DNA from: Ligustrum vulgare
Taxonomy: Eukaryota > Streptophyta > Magnoliopsida > Lamiales > Oleaceae
DNA: 64,000 nt
Direction: 5' to 3'
Assembly: GCA_963555705.1 (NCBI GenBank)
Contig: OY743168.1
Location: 99,279,925 to 99,343,924, forward strand
Under the pieces are notes generated by a model that did not search any database, was not told the DNA's origin, and saw only the letters and a program-made list of their open reading frames with translations. Both the position numbers and the translations under genes were made by a program. This document shows, one piece after another, positions 23,012 to 33,064 of this stretch (positions within the stretch are counted from its first letter, which is position 1; the number at the start of each line of letters is the position of its first letter).

Positions 23012-24155
23012 CAGTGGCAGATCCACCCTTAGGCGAGGTAGCGCGACTGCCAACTGTGCATTTTAATTTTTTTTTTTTGCCCAAGTAATCCAACTGATCA
23101 ACTTCCAAGCCCAAGCCCAAAGCCCCGAAATGGCCAAACACAAATACAAATCACTGGCAACTTTGATTTCATTTGTCCAAATTCGCAATCCCCAACCCAA
23201 AGACCAAATCCCTTTCCCGATTCAGCCCTTCAACCGACAAAGGATAGTCGCTCTAGCCTCCAAGCCAGCAGCGCTGCATTGACGACGACACAGAGACAAC
23301 TCATGCCGCCCTCTCGTCACCCGTCGCCATCGCTACCTCCAGGTTTGGACAATCGTCCCTGTCAGTGCACTGCTCGATATGAACGATTTGTTGTTGTAAT
23401 TTTTTATTTTTTAGTTTTGTAATTTTCAGATTTTGTAATGTCTAAGTTTTAATCAGTAATATTGATGTTTGATTTATCAATTTTTTGGTTCGATTCATTA
23501 CTCGACCGCCACTTCCCAGTCACTTTCATTCCCCAATTTTTAATCAATTTGTGATTTCTTATTTAAATTATCAGGTAATGAGGTTAAACCTTGATTCATT
23601 CTAATTGATATGGGAATTATACATAAATATTACATTTAAGTTTTTGTAATGTGGTTAGATTTGTGAATTGTGATTATTGAGATGAAAATAAGATTTGATT
23701 TGTGATTATTGATTTATAGGTTTGTGAATTGAGATTTGGTGAAAATGTGATATGATTTGTGAATTGTGATTATTGATTTATACGTTGTGAATTGAGATGG
23801 AGAATACTTGATTTGATTTGTGATTATTGATTTACATATTATAGAACTTTTTTTCAACTTAAACGAAAGTCTCAACGTAGTGATTGTAGTTCTAGTGGTC
23901 TTTTACCTGCTTCTAGTAGACATTGATAACGCAAAAAAATAAAAATAAAATTGCATTGAATTCAATATGGATGAAATTGTATTGAATTATATGTTTATAT
24001 ATTTCATTATAACTTTTTATTTTATTTCTACACCTATTCATTAATTTTTAATATTATTTAATTAAATAATATAAACAATCTCACTGTTGCGACTGTGACG
24101 TTCGTCGGTCAACGATAAATGTTATAACTGGAGTTCTCGGCTGGATCCGTCTATG
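23012..24155. mobile_element. hAT-like non-autonomous element, 1.1 kb
   Basis: The ends are CAGTGGCAGATCCA and, from the other side, CATAGACGGATCCA. The flanking 8-mers CCTGAATG (23004-23011) and TCTGAATG (24156-24163) agree at 7 of 8 bases. Near 23845 the sequence reads FFQLKRKSQRSD followed by SSGLLPASSRH, which resembles the start of TTF-type zinc-finger hAT transposases. No further transposase is present, so this looks like an internal-deletion derivative. Confidence 0.6.
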
Positions 24156-24163
24156 TCTGAATG

Positions 24164-24840
24164 TTTTGTTTTCTGTAGGGTTCAAGTTTGCGCTGAGTTG
24201 GACCAAACTGCAATTTATTTGTCCATCAATTTCATGATTTTTAATTACTTTAAGCATGACCTTTAATTTAATTTGTCTAGATCAAGTTGATTATCTCATC
24301 CACGTAATTTTTCTCAACTATTTAATAATTAGAACGTAATAATCTTAGTTATTAATAATTGCATATTTACAACCCATCGAATATTTACTGGCACGCCAAT
24401 ACGGGAACTAAAAACAATTAGGTACTATGACATTCTATTTTTTAATCATGTTTGTACTATTGTTGAACAACATTTTTTATTAAGAAGTGGAAATTAAGAC
24501 CCTTTGGCCGAAGGGCGAAAACTTAATACATCAATGAGGATTCTTTGAGTTTTTTTTTTAAAGTAATAATCCGAATATGAAAAAGTAATAATCCGTATAT
24601 GAGTTATGAGTTCATTGAGTTGGCAATAATTGTTCAACAAAATTAAACATCCAGGACGACATTCATATCATGTTACAATTAAAAAAGCGTAATCAATCTT
24701 TTAAATTTAATGACACGATGTTGTCAACATCTCTCAATTCACATCTCTCACCCATCCCATATTTTGTTTAGGAAAACGTCTCGAAAATATATTTTTTAGT
24801 TCTTTCGTCGTTTTTGAAAACGTGATGTCAATAATTGGTA
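24164..24840. other. AT-rich intergenic stretch, nothing recognised
   Basis: Neither a gene nor a repeat family could be supported here. Confidence 0.5.
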
Positions 24841-24845
24841 GTTAT

Positions 24846-25047
24846 TGTTGTGAAACTATTATAAAAACAATAGAAAATATAGAGAGATAGGAGAGAATGA
24901 GAGAGAACTTCTCATTAGGTATGTTTCTATTGAAATGAAACATCTCATATTTATAGGAGGGAATAATGACACAATCGTAATATATAAAGTTTACAGGGGT
25001 ATAATGGTAGTTGGTCATTCATATATTTTATTATTATATTTATAACA
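24846..25047 (-). repeat. 3' LTR of copy 2 (202 bp)
   Basis: It begins TGTTGTGAAACT and ends TTTATAACA on the plus strand, followed by the conserved tract at 25048-25067. Only its last part matches the short LTR at 30812-30850. Confidence 0.88.
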
Positions 25048-25080
25048 CTCCCCCTTGAATGACATATTCTGCAATTGTCT

Positions 25081-25740
25081 GCCTCGTTAAAACCTTGCTA
25101 AGAAAACCCAGTGGGATAGAACTTGAGCGAAGGAAAAAGAGTACAGAAGCTCCCCCCTGATGTTGGCCATGGTGAATCATTGAGTCTAACGTTCGAGTAG
25201 AACAAATCATGTACTGAATCTTGAAGTTCTGAAGTGCTGCCTCATTAAAATCTTGTCAGTAAAACCCAGTGGGATAAAATCTGAACCAAGGAAAAAGAGT
25301 ACAGCCACTGCCTCATTAAAACCTTGTCAGGAAAACCTAGTAGGACAAAACCTGGACGAAGGAAAAAGAGTACAGCATGATTCTCCCCCTGAAGTGTGTA
25401 ATCAAGTATTCATGAACCTCTCGAACATTGATATCATCTTTCTTCTGGAATATAAAAATCTCCTTGTATAGCATTCTTCATAAGATGTCTATGATTTTCT
25501 TCATTTGTTAATATCATTCCAATATAACAATGTGTTGTTGAATTATAGCTTGTTGATAGCTATGATGATGCCTCAAAAACCTTGCTAGGAAAACCCTTTG
25601 GGACAAAACCCCCAGCGAAGGGAAAAATAGTGCATTATTCTCATTAATTTTCATCAATACGCCTCAACTGTTGCGTCATTAAAAACCTTGCTAGGAAAAC
25701 CCTGTGGGACAAAACCTCAGTTAAGGGAAAAAGAGTGCAA
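25081..25740. repeat. Five copies of the ~67-bp module (copy 2)
   Basis: They lie at 25081-25146, 25239-25305, 25310-25376, 25570-25634 and 25673-25740, with the same conserved blocks as the four modules at 2532-3170. The second and third are practically adjacent. Confidence 0.85.
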
Positions 25741-25905
25741 CGCGTATTTATTCCTTTCATGAAATATCACAAGTATATTGGTGCAATCACGAATCTTTTC
25801 ATCAAACATATAATTTATGATGAGCTTTTATATAAATCGTTCATAACTCATGATGTCATAACATGCTATATTAAGCAATGTTGTATTAATTTATCGATTG
25901 CATAT

Positions 25906-26020
25906 TTCACTTCTGGTGAATAATCAAATTTAGAATTCACTTCTGGTGAATAATCAAATCTAAAATTCACTTCTGGTGAATAATTAAACATATTCACTTT
26001 CATATTCACTTCTAGTGAAT
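25906..26020. repeat. Tandem ~30-bp units, each a constant-loop hairpin
   Basis: Four hairpins lie at 25906-25920 (arm TTCAC), 25935-25951, 25965-25981 and 26004-26020 (arm ATTCAC each). Loops are TTCTG three times and TTCTA once. The first three are spaced 30 bp apart with AATCAAAT between. Confidence 0.88.
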
Positions 26021-26424
26021 AATCAATTTCCCAGATGTCATAAATAGTACACTCCAATTTCACTTTCAACATATTATATCATGGAGTCATTTGTATCATC
26101 CTATAATGATACTAATCTGGGTGTATTGAATCTTCATTGATTATACATATATGTTCTTACATCTCATAAACCACAATTTCTGATTCGTATAATCAATCAT
26201 TGAAATATATATCAATTTCGACATATAATCTACAATTATTTTACTTGAAATCCCAACGTACCGCGATCAACGGGTACATCAAATAATACTCTCAAAGTAC
26301 CGAGATGAGAATCATACGTTTTGATCTCACTCATTGGTATATCAAAGAGCTCAAGCTAGTGATTTAGACTATAGTCTATCCACCATATTTCATGCCAGTT
26401 TTATGAAAAATTTATCGCGCAACG

Positions 26425-26441
26425 AGTCGTCTTTTACGACT
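26425..26441. other. Conserved hairpin, copy 2 counterpart of 4077-4093
   Basis: Arms AGTCGT and ACGACT are identical to copy 1. The loop is CTTTT instead of GTATT. Confidence 0.7.
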
Positions 26442-26782
26442 GTGTAATATTTTTCATTTGTACAAATAACAACTGGCATTACACATTTAAGTGTTTTGGA
26501 ATTCAAGTCCTATAAAAATAATTCCTACATCGGAGTTTTATACTTGGCCAAAATATTATAATTTCATCAACCTCATTTTCATAAGAGGGTTGTATGTAGT
26601 CGACTTATTTATCGATTCCATTTCATCTCAACATAACATAGAGAGATCTCTGTATTTGTTCTATCATCAGGTACCTGAGTCTCTTACATTTAATTATGTC
26701 CATTTTACTCGCCATGAGTATTTAGCCTCGAAGGGATCATTTCAATCATTCAAAAGATATTTATTTTTTGGAATCGATAGTC

Positions 26783-27311
26783 ATTATGCTTCAGGCATAA
26801 TTACGCTTCATGCGTGTTTTCCTCATAATGTTCTCAAATATTATCAATCGGCTAAAATGCCATAACACATGTCATTCTTTTAGATATATAATCTCAATCA
26901 TATATCTAAGTGGCTTTCGTGGATTGTATACATATCGCACTTTTACAAATCATAAAGCTTCTTGAGCTAATCCCTGTGTGACATAGAATATTGTTGTATG
27001 ATAAACAATTTCTGAATAAGTTATTCTCATAGAAAATAATTTGAAACTTTTGATAATCTAACCGTTTATTATAGAACTTCTGGTTCAATACGGTTTTATT
27101 TCATTTCTATGTATGAATATTTGATTCAATACAATATCGCTAAACTTCTGGTTCAATTCAATGTATATTTCATTTATGAGCTTCTGGTTCATACTATATA
27201 CATATTTCACTTGTACGTGTGAACTTATGGTTCAGCAAGATATTTCACGTGTACGTATGAACTTCTGGTTCAGCAAGATAATTCACTTGTACATATGTAT
27301 GAACTTCTGGA
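26783..27311. repeat. Further constant-loop hairpins (copy 2)
   Basis: 26783-26801 has the 7-bp arm ATTATGC and loop TTCAG. 26803-26815 has arm ACGC and loop TTCAT. From 27074 a tandem series repeats GAACTTCTGGTTC-like hairpins: 27074-27086, about 27221-27236 with loop TTATG and 5-bp arm TGAAC, about 27258-27272, and a damaged copy near 27299. Confidence 0.8.
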
Positions 27312-27584
27312 TCAATACAGTATTCATTTTATCAGTACGTATTTCTGTACATTTCAAATCAGTATACCTTTATTACTTTTAGTATACCGGAAAAATCAGG
27401 TACAATATCCAAGGAAATATCTCATGATCTCAATCTTGTCGCCAAATCTTCCCTTATATCGAAAAAGGTAATGACACATTATCTCATTGTTTCCACCTTT
27501 TCAATAATTTATTCAATTATTTCTTGATGGAATCGATATCACTGACACGTTGAGCCACCTCTCTTTTACGCGTTGAATAATGCA

Positions 27585-27592
27585 TTTAAATA
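27585..27592 (+). promoter_or_regulatory. TATA-like box, copy 2
   Basis: TTTAAATA lies 34 bases before the ATG at 27626, matching 9361-9368 in copy 1. Confidence 0.4.
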
Positions 27593-27625
27593 AATGATTT
27601 GGGAAGAAGGCTAGATCCATCAAAA

Positions 27626-28168
27626 ATGGATATCATACTTTAAAATATTCGCAAATATTATTCCAATCTTCCAGTAAATGATTTGAGAAAAATAGATCGA
27701 ATTAGACTCGAAAGATTGAGGTTGCTGATGGATCATGGCATCCCAGAAGATGTTCGCTGGTTGATCGAAGCAAAAGTTCGATTAGCTGGTGAATTACTAG
27801 ATTCATGTTCTAAGTACAAGCCTAGCTTAGGTAAGAGTACTTTTGCAAAGAAGCGAAGAGCAAAAAGATTAAATAGTTGCTACAAATGTGGTCGATGGAC
27901 ATGTGATACCCGTTGTAAATCAATAGGATATTCATCCATAAATCGAGATGATAAGATAGATTTCATTAAGGGTGGACTGAGTAAGGAGTCATTGGATGAT
28001 ATCCGATTGACTCTTGAGACGCACCCTAGTGGGTATGTGCAGCGTGAGCTACTATCTTTATGTAAATTTATCAGTGATAAAGAGCGTTATAATCTCAAAA
28101 ATATAATAGCAAAAGATCATGTTTGCCAAGCTGTTATAAACAATGATGTTTTGGCTATTCAGCATTGA
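27626..28168 (+). pseudogene. Cys-cluster nucleic-acid-binding-like protein, copy 2, broken at codon 6
   Basis: Counterpart of the gene at 9402-9953. The conserved start MDIIL is followed by a TAA stop at 27641-27643, where copy 1 has ACA. After that the same frame stays open for 174 codons to TGA at 28166. Alignment to copy 1 has no gaps through the Cys cluster. The four cysteines, the run KSTFAKKRRAKRL and the segment GGLSKESLDDIRLTLETHPS are unchanged. Over 79 codons (27824-28060) I count about 26 silent against 9 replacing codon differences, so the protein was probably under purifying selection before this copy died. The last dozen residues differ and end in AIQH. Confidence 0.8.
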
Positions 28169-28430
28169 TACAAGGTAAATCATTTGATATATATGCACAT
28201 ATAAAATATTTTTCTGTTTCTTTTCACGAGTTTTGATAAAGGCTGGTTAAAAATATTAAATCACCGAAAGGTGAGTAGGGTGATTTTGTTAAAAGTAAAT
28301 ATTCATTTTTTCGAAAGACGAGCAGTAAATAGTGAAGTTTTTCAAGTTTAAAAAGCCAATGATTTTCACAGTTTCATGCATCCCAAAATGTCATTTTCTT
28401 ATAAGTTTTTCCTTCCTTATTCTCTCAAAG

Positions 28431-28971
28431 ATGGAAGGAGATCACTCTCGTGTATGGGGGTGGTAGCAGTGGTTTGATGGGTTGTGTTTCCCAATCCGCT
28501 CAAGCCGAGAAAGCAAGAGTGATAGGTGTTATACCTACTCCTTTGGTAGATATTGCAGGCAAAACACGAGGGCATAAAGTACAAACCTTATCTATCCATG
28601 AACGCATAACTTGCATGCTATATGGTTCTGATGCCTTTATAGTCCTACTCGGAGGTTTTGGTACTTTAGAGGAAATCTTTAATATTACCTCATGGGCTCG
28701 TTTAGATCTCCATACCAAGCATATTGGGCTTTTAAATGTTAACAATTTCTTTGATGGTTTGCTAACATTTCTTGATTATGCTGTGGAACAGGGATTCATC
28801 TCTCCATTTTCTAGGAGAATCCTCATTTCTGCTCCTACTATCGAGGAACTGCTGGATAAGTTGCAATCATACATCCCCATCCAAGATCCAGTAGGAGTTA
28901 AGATAGATTGGTCGCAAGGAAGGGGAATCAAGCGAAAATGGAGTCCGGTTAATGTAAATTTATCTTTCTGA
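28431..28971 (+). pseudogene. LOG: LOG (cytokinin riboside 5'-monophosphate phosphoribohydrolase), N-terminus deleted
   Basis: The leader and first two codons after ATG (28431) match copy 1. A deletion then removes about 40 codons and the frame shifts. From about 28442 the LOG frame runs uninterrupted to TGA at 28971: EITLVYGGGSSGLMG, ARVIGVIPTPL, DAFIVLLGGFGTLEE, then the C-terminal helices and a tail ending VNVNLSF. Known LOG enzymes carry PGG-x-GT-x2-E. Here the proline is leucine but GG-x-GT and the glutamate remain. The usual RKA-x-M segment is RITCM. The coding part is continuous where host LOG genes have introns. As it stands it lacks a usable start and cannot make a full enzyme. Together with 10264-10380 it shows that the family once carried a LOG gene of normal length. 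Confidence 0.85.
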
Positions 28972-29235
28972 AGCCTAGAATAAGTAGTGGTAGAGTACGG
29001 AGTATTCTCACTCTTGAGAAACACCATAAATTTCTAGGATTTTATCAATGTTTAATCTTGTGTACCTCAAAGATTTAAGGTGGTAGAGTACAAAGTATTA
29101 TTACTCTTGAAACACACATTTTTCTTTTTTTCCTCAAAAGATCAGAGGTGGTAGGATACGGCTACTCCCGAAACACATCTCTAATTTTGAGGATCATAAG
29201 TGTTTCCCCTTTTGTATTTTGCATGTATGACCCGT

Positions 29236-29597
29236 TTATGCTTCTTCAGGAGCAATAATAATAATATCATTTCAGTATGTTTAGATGATAATATTTACTT
29301 CTTTTGGAGTAAATATGTACTTCTTCTGGAGTATATAAGTGTTTGTGCAAGAACTTTGATCAAAACTGCTTATCATAATCATATAACATTTATCTCATAA
29401 TACCGATGAGATTATTTTCACATTAGCCATATCCGTGCTATCATGTGATATTATCTTATCATACATCAACATTCTCTTGTTGAATAATTTTCATCCACCC
29501 TTTCAAATACAGATATTGGTAACTTCTGGTACCATTGGATAAAATAGTTTTATCAACATTTACCAACTTTTTGATAATGATAACTTCTGGTATCATT
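29236..29597. repeat. Constant-loop hairpins downstream of LOG (copy 2)
   Basis: Stems with a single bulged base sit around CTTCAGG, CTTTTGG or CTTCTGG near 29239-29256, 29298-29318 and 29320-29336 (arms TGCT, TTTACT, TACT). Two related ones share the core TAACTTCTGGTA but have different outer arms: 29517-29533 (GG against CC) and 29577-29597 (ATGA against TCAT). Confidence 0.7.
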
Positions 29598-30394
29598 TGA
29601 TGAAGTATCAAATAACAATAATATTGTATATATATTAACAATAATAATACTGGGGTTATACCACCACGTATATATGATAAACAATAATAACACTTGGGTT
29701 ATACCACAACGTATATATGTTGACAACAACCTCTAATATGTTAGAATTAACCAACAACTGAGGTATTTCTGAAATAATATAAAATATGAATATATGTAAA
29801 GTATTCCATATATTCAATTGATAAACCGACCATATAGGCGGTGTTAACATAATAAAATAATTACCTTTCATGAGTGAGCGAGTCATATCTTCAAATCCAG
29901 TCAAGGTATTCATAATAGTCCAATCCGTTACGATAATGAGTCATATCCAGTTAAGGTATAAATTCAGTCCATAATAACTCAATCCATCACGGTATGATAA
30001 TGACTATATTACTTATACCTTATTTAAAAATTTTAATTTATCTTGTTGATTACATATTAATCGTTAATTTACGTTTAATACAATTTTATGTATTACCAAG
30101 GGAAAAATGGTCCATATTTTAATATATTGCTCATATGGATAAATTGAAACCGTCAATAGGTTTAAAATTTAATTTAGAACAAACTTACTTTTGGTCCGAA
30201 ATTCATCTCGCTGGAATCTGCTCACGCGCCGTCGCCGGTCGGAAAAATCAACTCATCACCAGAATGTGCGCCTTAACTTCTTGAACATGCCCGTGGTCTC
30301 CGTTTTTCCAAAAGACCAACCGTTTGGCCGGAATCAGCATTTTTCAATCCGCCAGCTTCTTCTTCTTAGGCCAGTAACTTCCTTTTTAACCGTT

Positions 30395-30655
30395 GGATCG
30401 GCGCCAAATTTCAGTCGAGTCTTCTCCTAGAAAAGCCCGTTGATATGCCGCTGGCCGATCGTTGATCGGAGTTCAGAATCGTTCGGAATAAGAGTTTCAA
30501 TTTTCGGTTAGATTTTGATTTTTGCACGGTTTTTCATCTTTTCTTCTCCGGTCGATATCTTTTGTTTCAGCCGTCGGATCATCCCCAAATTTCAGGCGAG
30601 TCTTCTCCTCGACAAGCCCGTTCTGATGGCGGTGGCCGATCATCGATCTGATATC
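30395..30655. repeat. ~85-bp direct repeat in the 5' leader of copy 2
   Basis: About 30397-30480 and 30572-30655 share AAATTTCAG, CGAGTCTTCTCCT, AAGCCCGTT and TGGCCGATC in order. This part is much richer in GC than its neighbours and has no counterpart in copy 1. It lies just downstream of the primer-binding region in the sense of the element. Confidence 0.75.
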
Positions 30656-30778
30656 TGGATCGGCCGAAATCATTCTTCTTCAGTTCGAGAGAAAAGGAAA
30701 CATTGATTAGTAATAATCAGGTTTCTGATACAGAGGTTCATCATTTATATGCAACTGTAGAGCATACTCCCGTTATAT

Positions 30779-30811
30779 TACTCAATTGGCTAGAGACTCG
30801 TGCTGATAACG
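30779..30811 (-). other. Primer-binding region of copy 2, tRNA-Ile-like
   Basis: The plus strand, from ACTCAATTGGCTAGAG to GTGCTGATAACGTG, aligns by eye with the D-arm to anticodon stem of tRNA-Ile(AAU) as I remember it, at about 27 of 35 positions including flanks. It is a better match than the copy 1 site. Confidence 0.6.
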
Positions 30812-30850
30812 TGTTGGTTATTCACATATTTTATTATTATATTTATAACA
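30812..30850 (-). repeat. 5' LTR remnant of copy 2 (39 bp)
   Basis: TGTTGG is joined directly to TTATTCACATATTTT and the conserved terminal TTTATAACA. Compared with 24846-25047, about 163 bp are missing between two GTTGG-like sites. GTTAT follows. Confidence 0.85.
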
Positions 30851-30855
30851 GTTAT

Positions 30856-31278
30856 CAAACTTTTCCATCTTTTATTTTTTATTAGTGTTACACTCCTGCG
30901 ATACACAAGCATTTATTACTTACATATATCGAATTTATATGTTAACATATGAAATGAATAATTAATTAAAAATAAGAAACAAATGAAGATAATTAATCAC
31001 AAAAAATGTACAAATTACACATACCTCAATTATATTTTACCGTTAGTATGTTTGCCGTTTCAGGAAATTTTTTAAAATTTTGTAATTTAAATTGATTTAA
31101 AACTTAAAATGAGAAAATAAAATTACTTTTGAACATAATATGTAATATGTAAAAAATAGATATATCTGTGATATATGTTCAAAATTTTATTAAAAAAAAG
31201 GAAAATAAAAAATAGATCGATGGATGTTCCTATTTCATTTTCTGTTTTTAAAGAAAAATGTTTATGTGATATTGGCAA

Positions 31279-31318
<40 letters not shown>

Positions 31319-31799
31319 AATTGATTTTCAAGAGGGGAAGGCGAACAAAAAAACTTAGGGACTTAGAAAAAAGGCTATTTAAAAATTTCCATTCAACTTA
31401 ATTATTTTAAATCTGAAATTTATCCAAAATGAATAACATATAGTTAATTAATACAACTTACCATTTTAGGAAATATATTTTGGCTGAAAAATAGGTTATA
31501 CCTGTTCGTGCTTTCCTTTTATGTATTTCGTTTTTCTCTTATGAACATATTTAGTCATTGTTTAAGTCCTTATTACATACAAAATGAGTTGTTTAATAGT
31601 GATTTTTTGAAGAATATGTACCTAAGCCTCTATATGAGATCCATTATTTCAAATAATGTTTTTTGTAACAGTAAATCTTGGGAGAATGAGTTTTTAAAAT
31701 ATAGGAATTTTTTTGAAGTTATATGTAGATTATTTTATTAATAGAATGTTAGTTAAAAATGAGGTTTTGAATAAGCGGTACCTAATAGGGGTCAAGTTT
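30856..31799. other. AT-rich stretch with poly-T and a MITE, no gene seen
   Basis: Holds a run of 31 T (31281-31311) and the MITE at 31625. Nothing coding was recognised. Confidence 0.55.
31625..31793. mobile_element. MITE-like repeat, copy 3 of 3
   Basis: It begins AGCCTCTATATGAGATCCAT and ends GGTACCTAATAGGGGT. It is the most diverged of the three. Confidence 0.55.
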
Positions 31800-32240
31800 T
31801 TTACCAAGTAGTTACAATTCCTATATTTTTCTTTCTTTTTTCTAATTTATCTATTATATCTTGAACATCTTGTATTACTATAGATTTTACAGTGCCTCTA
31901 GCAAAATTTTCTATCATATTTTCTTTAAAACTATTTAATATTTCTTGTGATGCATAAAGTTGTTCTTGATATTCAATTTTATCAATTTCATTTTCATATT
32001 CAATACCTCTTTTATTTTTTATATTTTTTTAACTTTATATGGACCTCTCTTAAATCTAGGTTTTTTCATGATATAATTTCTTTCATTCATGATATCAAAA
32101 TTTTCAAAAATTGGTAAAGAAAGTTTCATCTTTTCCATCACTATCACAATTTAATATGAGATCATAATCATTATCACTACTATAATTCATTATTTATTTC
32201 AATATTATCACTATCAAGCCAAAAGTAAATGATTGATTTT
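31800..32240 (-). pseudogene. Pararetrovirus remnant, N-terminal-type reading frame
   Basis: On the minus strand an ATG near 32199 opens an acidic stretch (NYSSDNDYDLILNCDSD). After frame changes this is followed by NFDIMNERNY, PRFKRGPYKVKK and a long charged coiled-coil-like region. I do not recognise the protein. It is assigned to the virus from its strand, base composition and position after the putative intergenic region. Confidence 0.4.
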
Positions 32241-32868
32241 GTAATTTATAATCGAAATAATTCTTTTAATTTAGGAAAAATAGCTAATAAACATGATATA
32301 ACTTTTTTATTTCATTATTGAGTCTAGTAAATTTTTTATTCATAAATAAAGGTTTTATAAGGAATATTTTGATAATTAAATTTGATAATCCTTAATTCTT
32401 CCATGATACTAGCTTGTTTTAAAAGTTTTTCTTCCTCCTAATTCCATAAAGACGGATATATTAAGAATACTAACTTTTTTTCCTATTCTTTGTATCTTTG
32501 TATTTTCCTTCTGATGTTAGTGACCTTCAGGCTCACAGGTTTTTGTTATCATACCCTTCAACGGCCTATTGCTTTCACGGGTCATTAGTCACACCTGACC
32601 TCATACCTTCATTGTATAACTTTTTAATGAAAAATATTTTGAACAGAGTGTATGAAGTTTTCCTAATAATATATCTTCTTGTAGAAAATAGGATTCAGAA
32701 GACAGAAATTTAGAAACTCATCATATTTATATAAATCGATTGCAATTTTATTGATAAGATGAAGATTGATACAAGATTAGTAAGAGGATTTTTTTTAAGG
32801 TCAAAATATTTCTTTGGCTTTCTCACATATTGAGTGCTCAAGTAAACTCAGCCTTTTCTTAACATAAA

Positions 32869-32884
32869 GGCTTCTATTTATAAT
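32869..32884 (-). promoter_or_regulatory. Possible TATA box of the pararetrovirus
   Basis: The minus strand reads TATAAATA (32875-32882) followed by AAGCCTTT, in a stretch without coding signal between two coding blocks. That is where caulimovirids place their pregenome promoter. Inferred from position only. Confidence 0.35.
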
Positions 32885-33064
32885 ACTACACAGGATACAA
32901 TTTTGTCATTACTTACATCACATGATTAATAATCAAACTCAATAATTTACATTTTATGTTACATCATAGGGACACGTCCCTCCATCATTTCCAGTCTTCA
33001 CATGGCCCCTATATGGTGTTGTCTTGTTTCATCAAAAGCAGATTCCAGTTGTTCATCATTTTTG

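Larger units (their letters stand above)
24846..30850 (-). mobile_element. Non-autonomous LTR retrotransposon, copy 2
   Basis: Same family and polarity as 2335-11392. It is flanked by the perfect 5-bp duplication GTTAT (24841-24845 and 30851-30855). The 3' LTR (24846-25047) is whole. The 5' LTR is reduced to 39 bp (30812-30850). It shares with copy 1 the polypurine tract, the 67-bp modules, the constant-loop hairpins, the antisense Cys-cluster gene and the antisense LOG gene, in the same order. No gag or pol was found. It is free of the gypsy insertion present in copy 1, so it shows the family layout better. Confidence 0.9.

Noticed and set aside
25906..26020. Regular ~30-bp repeat spacing that looks like a small CRISPR array
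   Set aside because: The units are simple tandem copies with hairpins, the intervening bases are near-identical rather than unique spacers, there are no cas genes, and the DNA is plant nuclear.
28500..29027. Minus-strand open frames opposite the LOG remnant
   Set aside because: They are shadows of the LOG frame. The plus strand matches a known enzyme family.
30779..30811. Possible tRNA-Ile gene
   Set aside because: Only the D-arm to anticodon part is present, with no acceptor or T-arm. Its place next to an LTR fits a primer-binding region.
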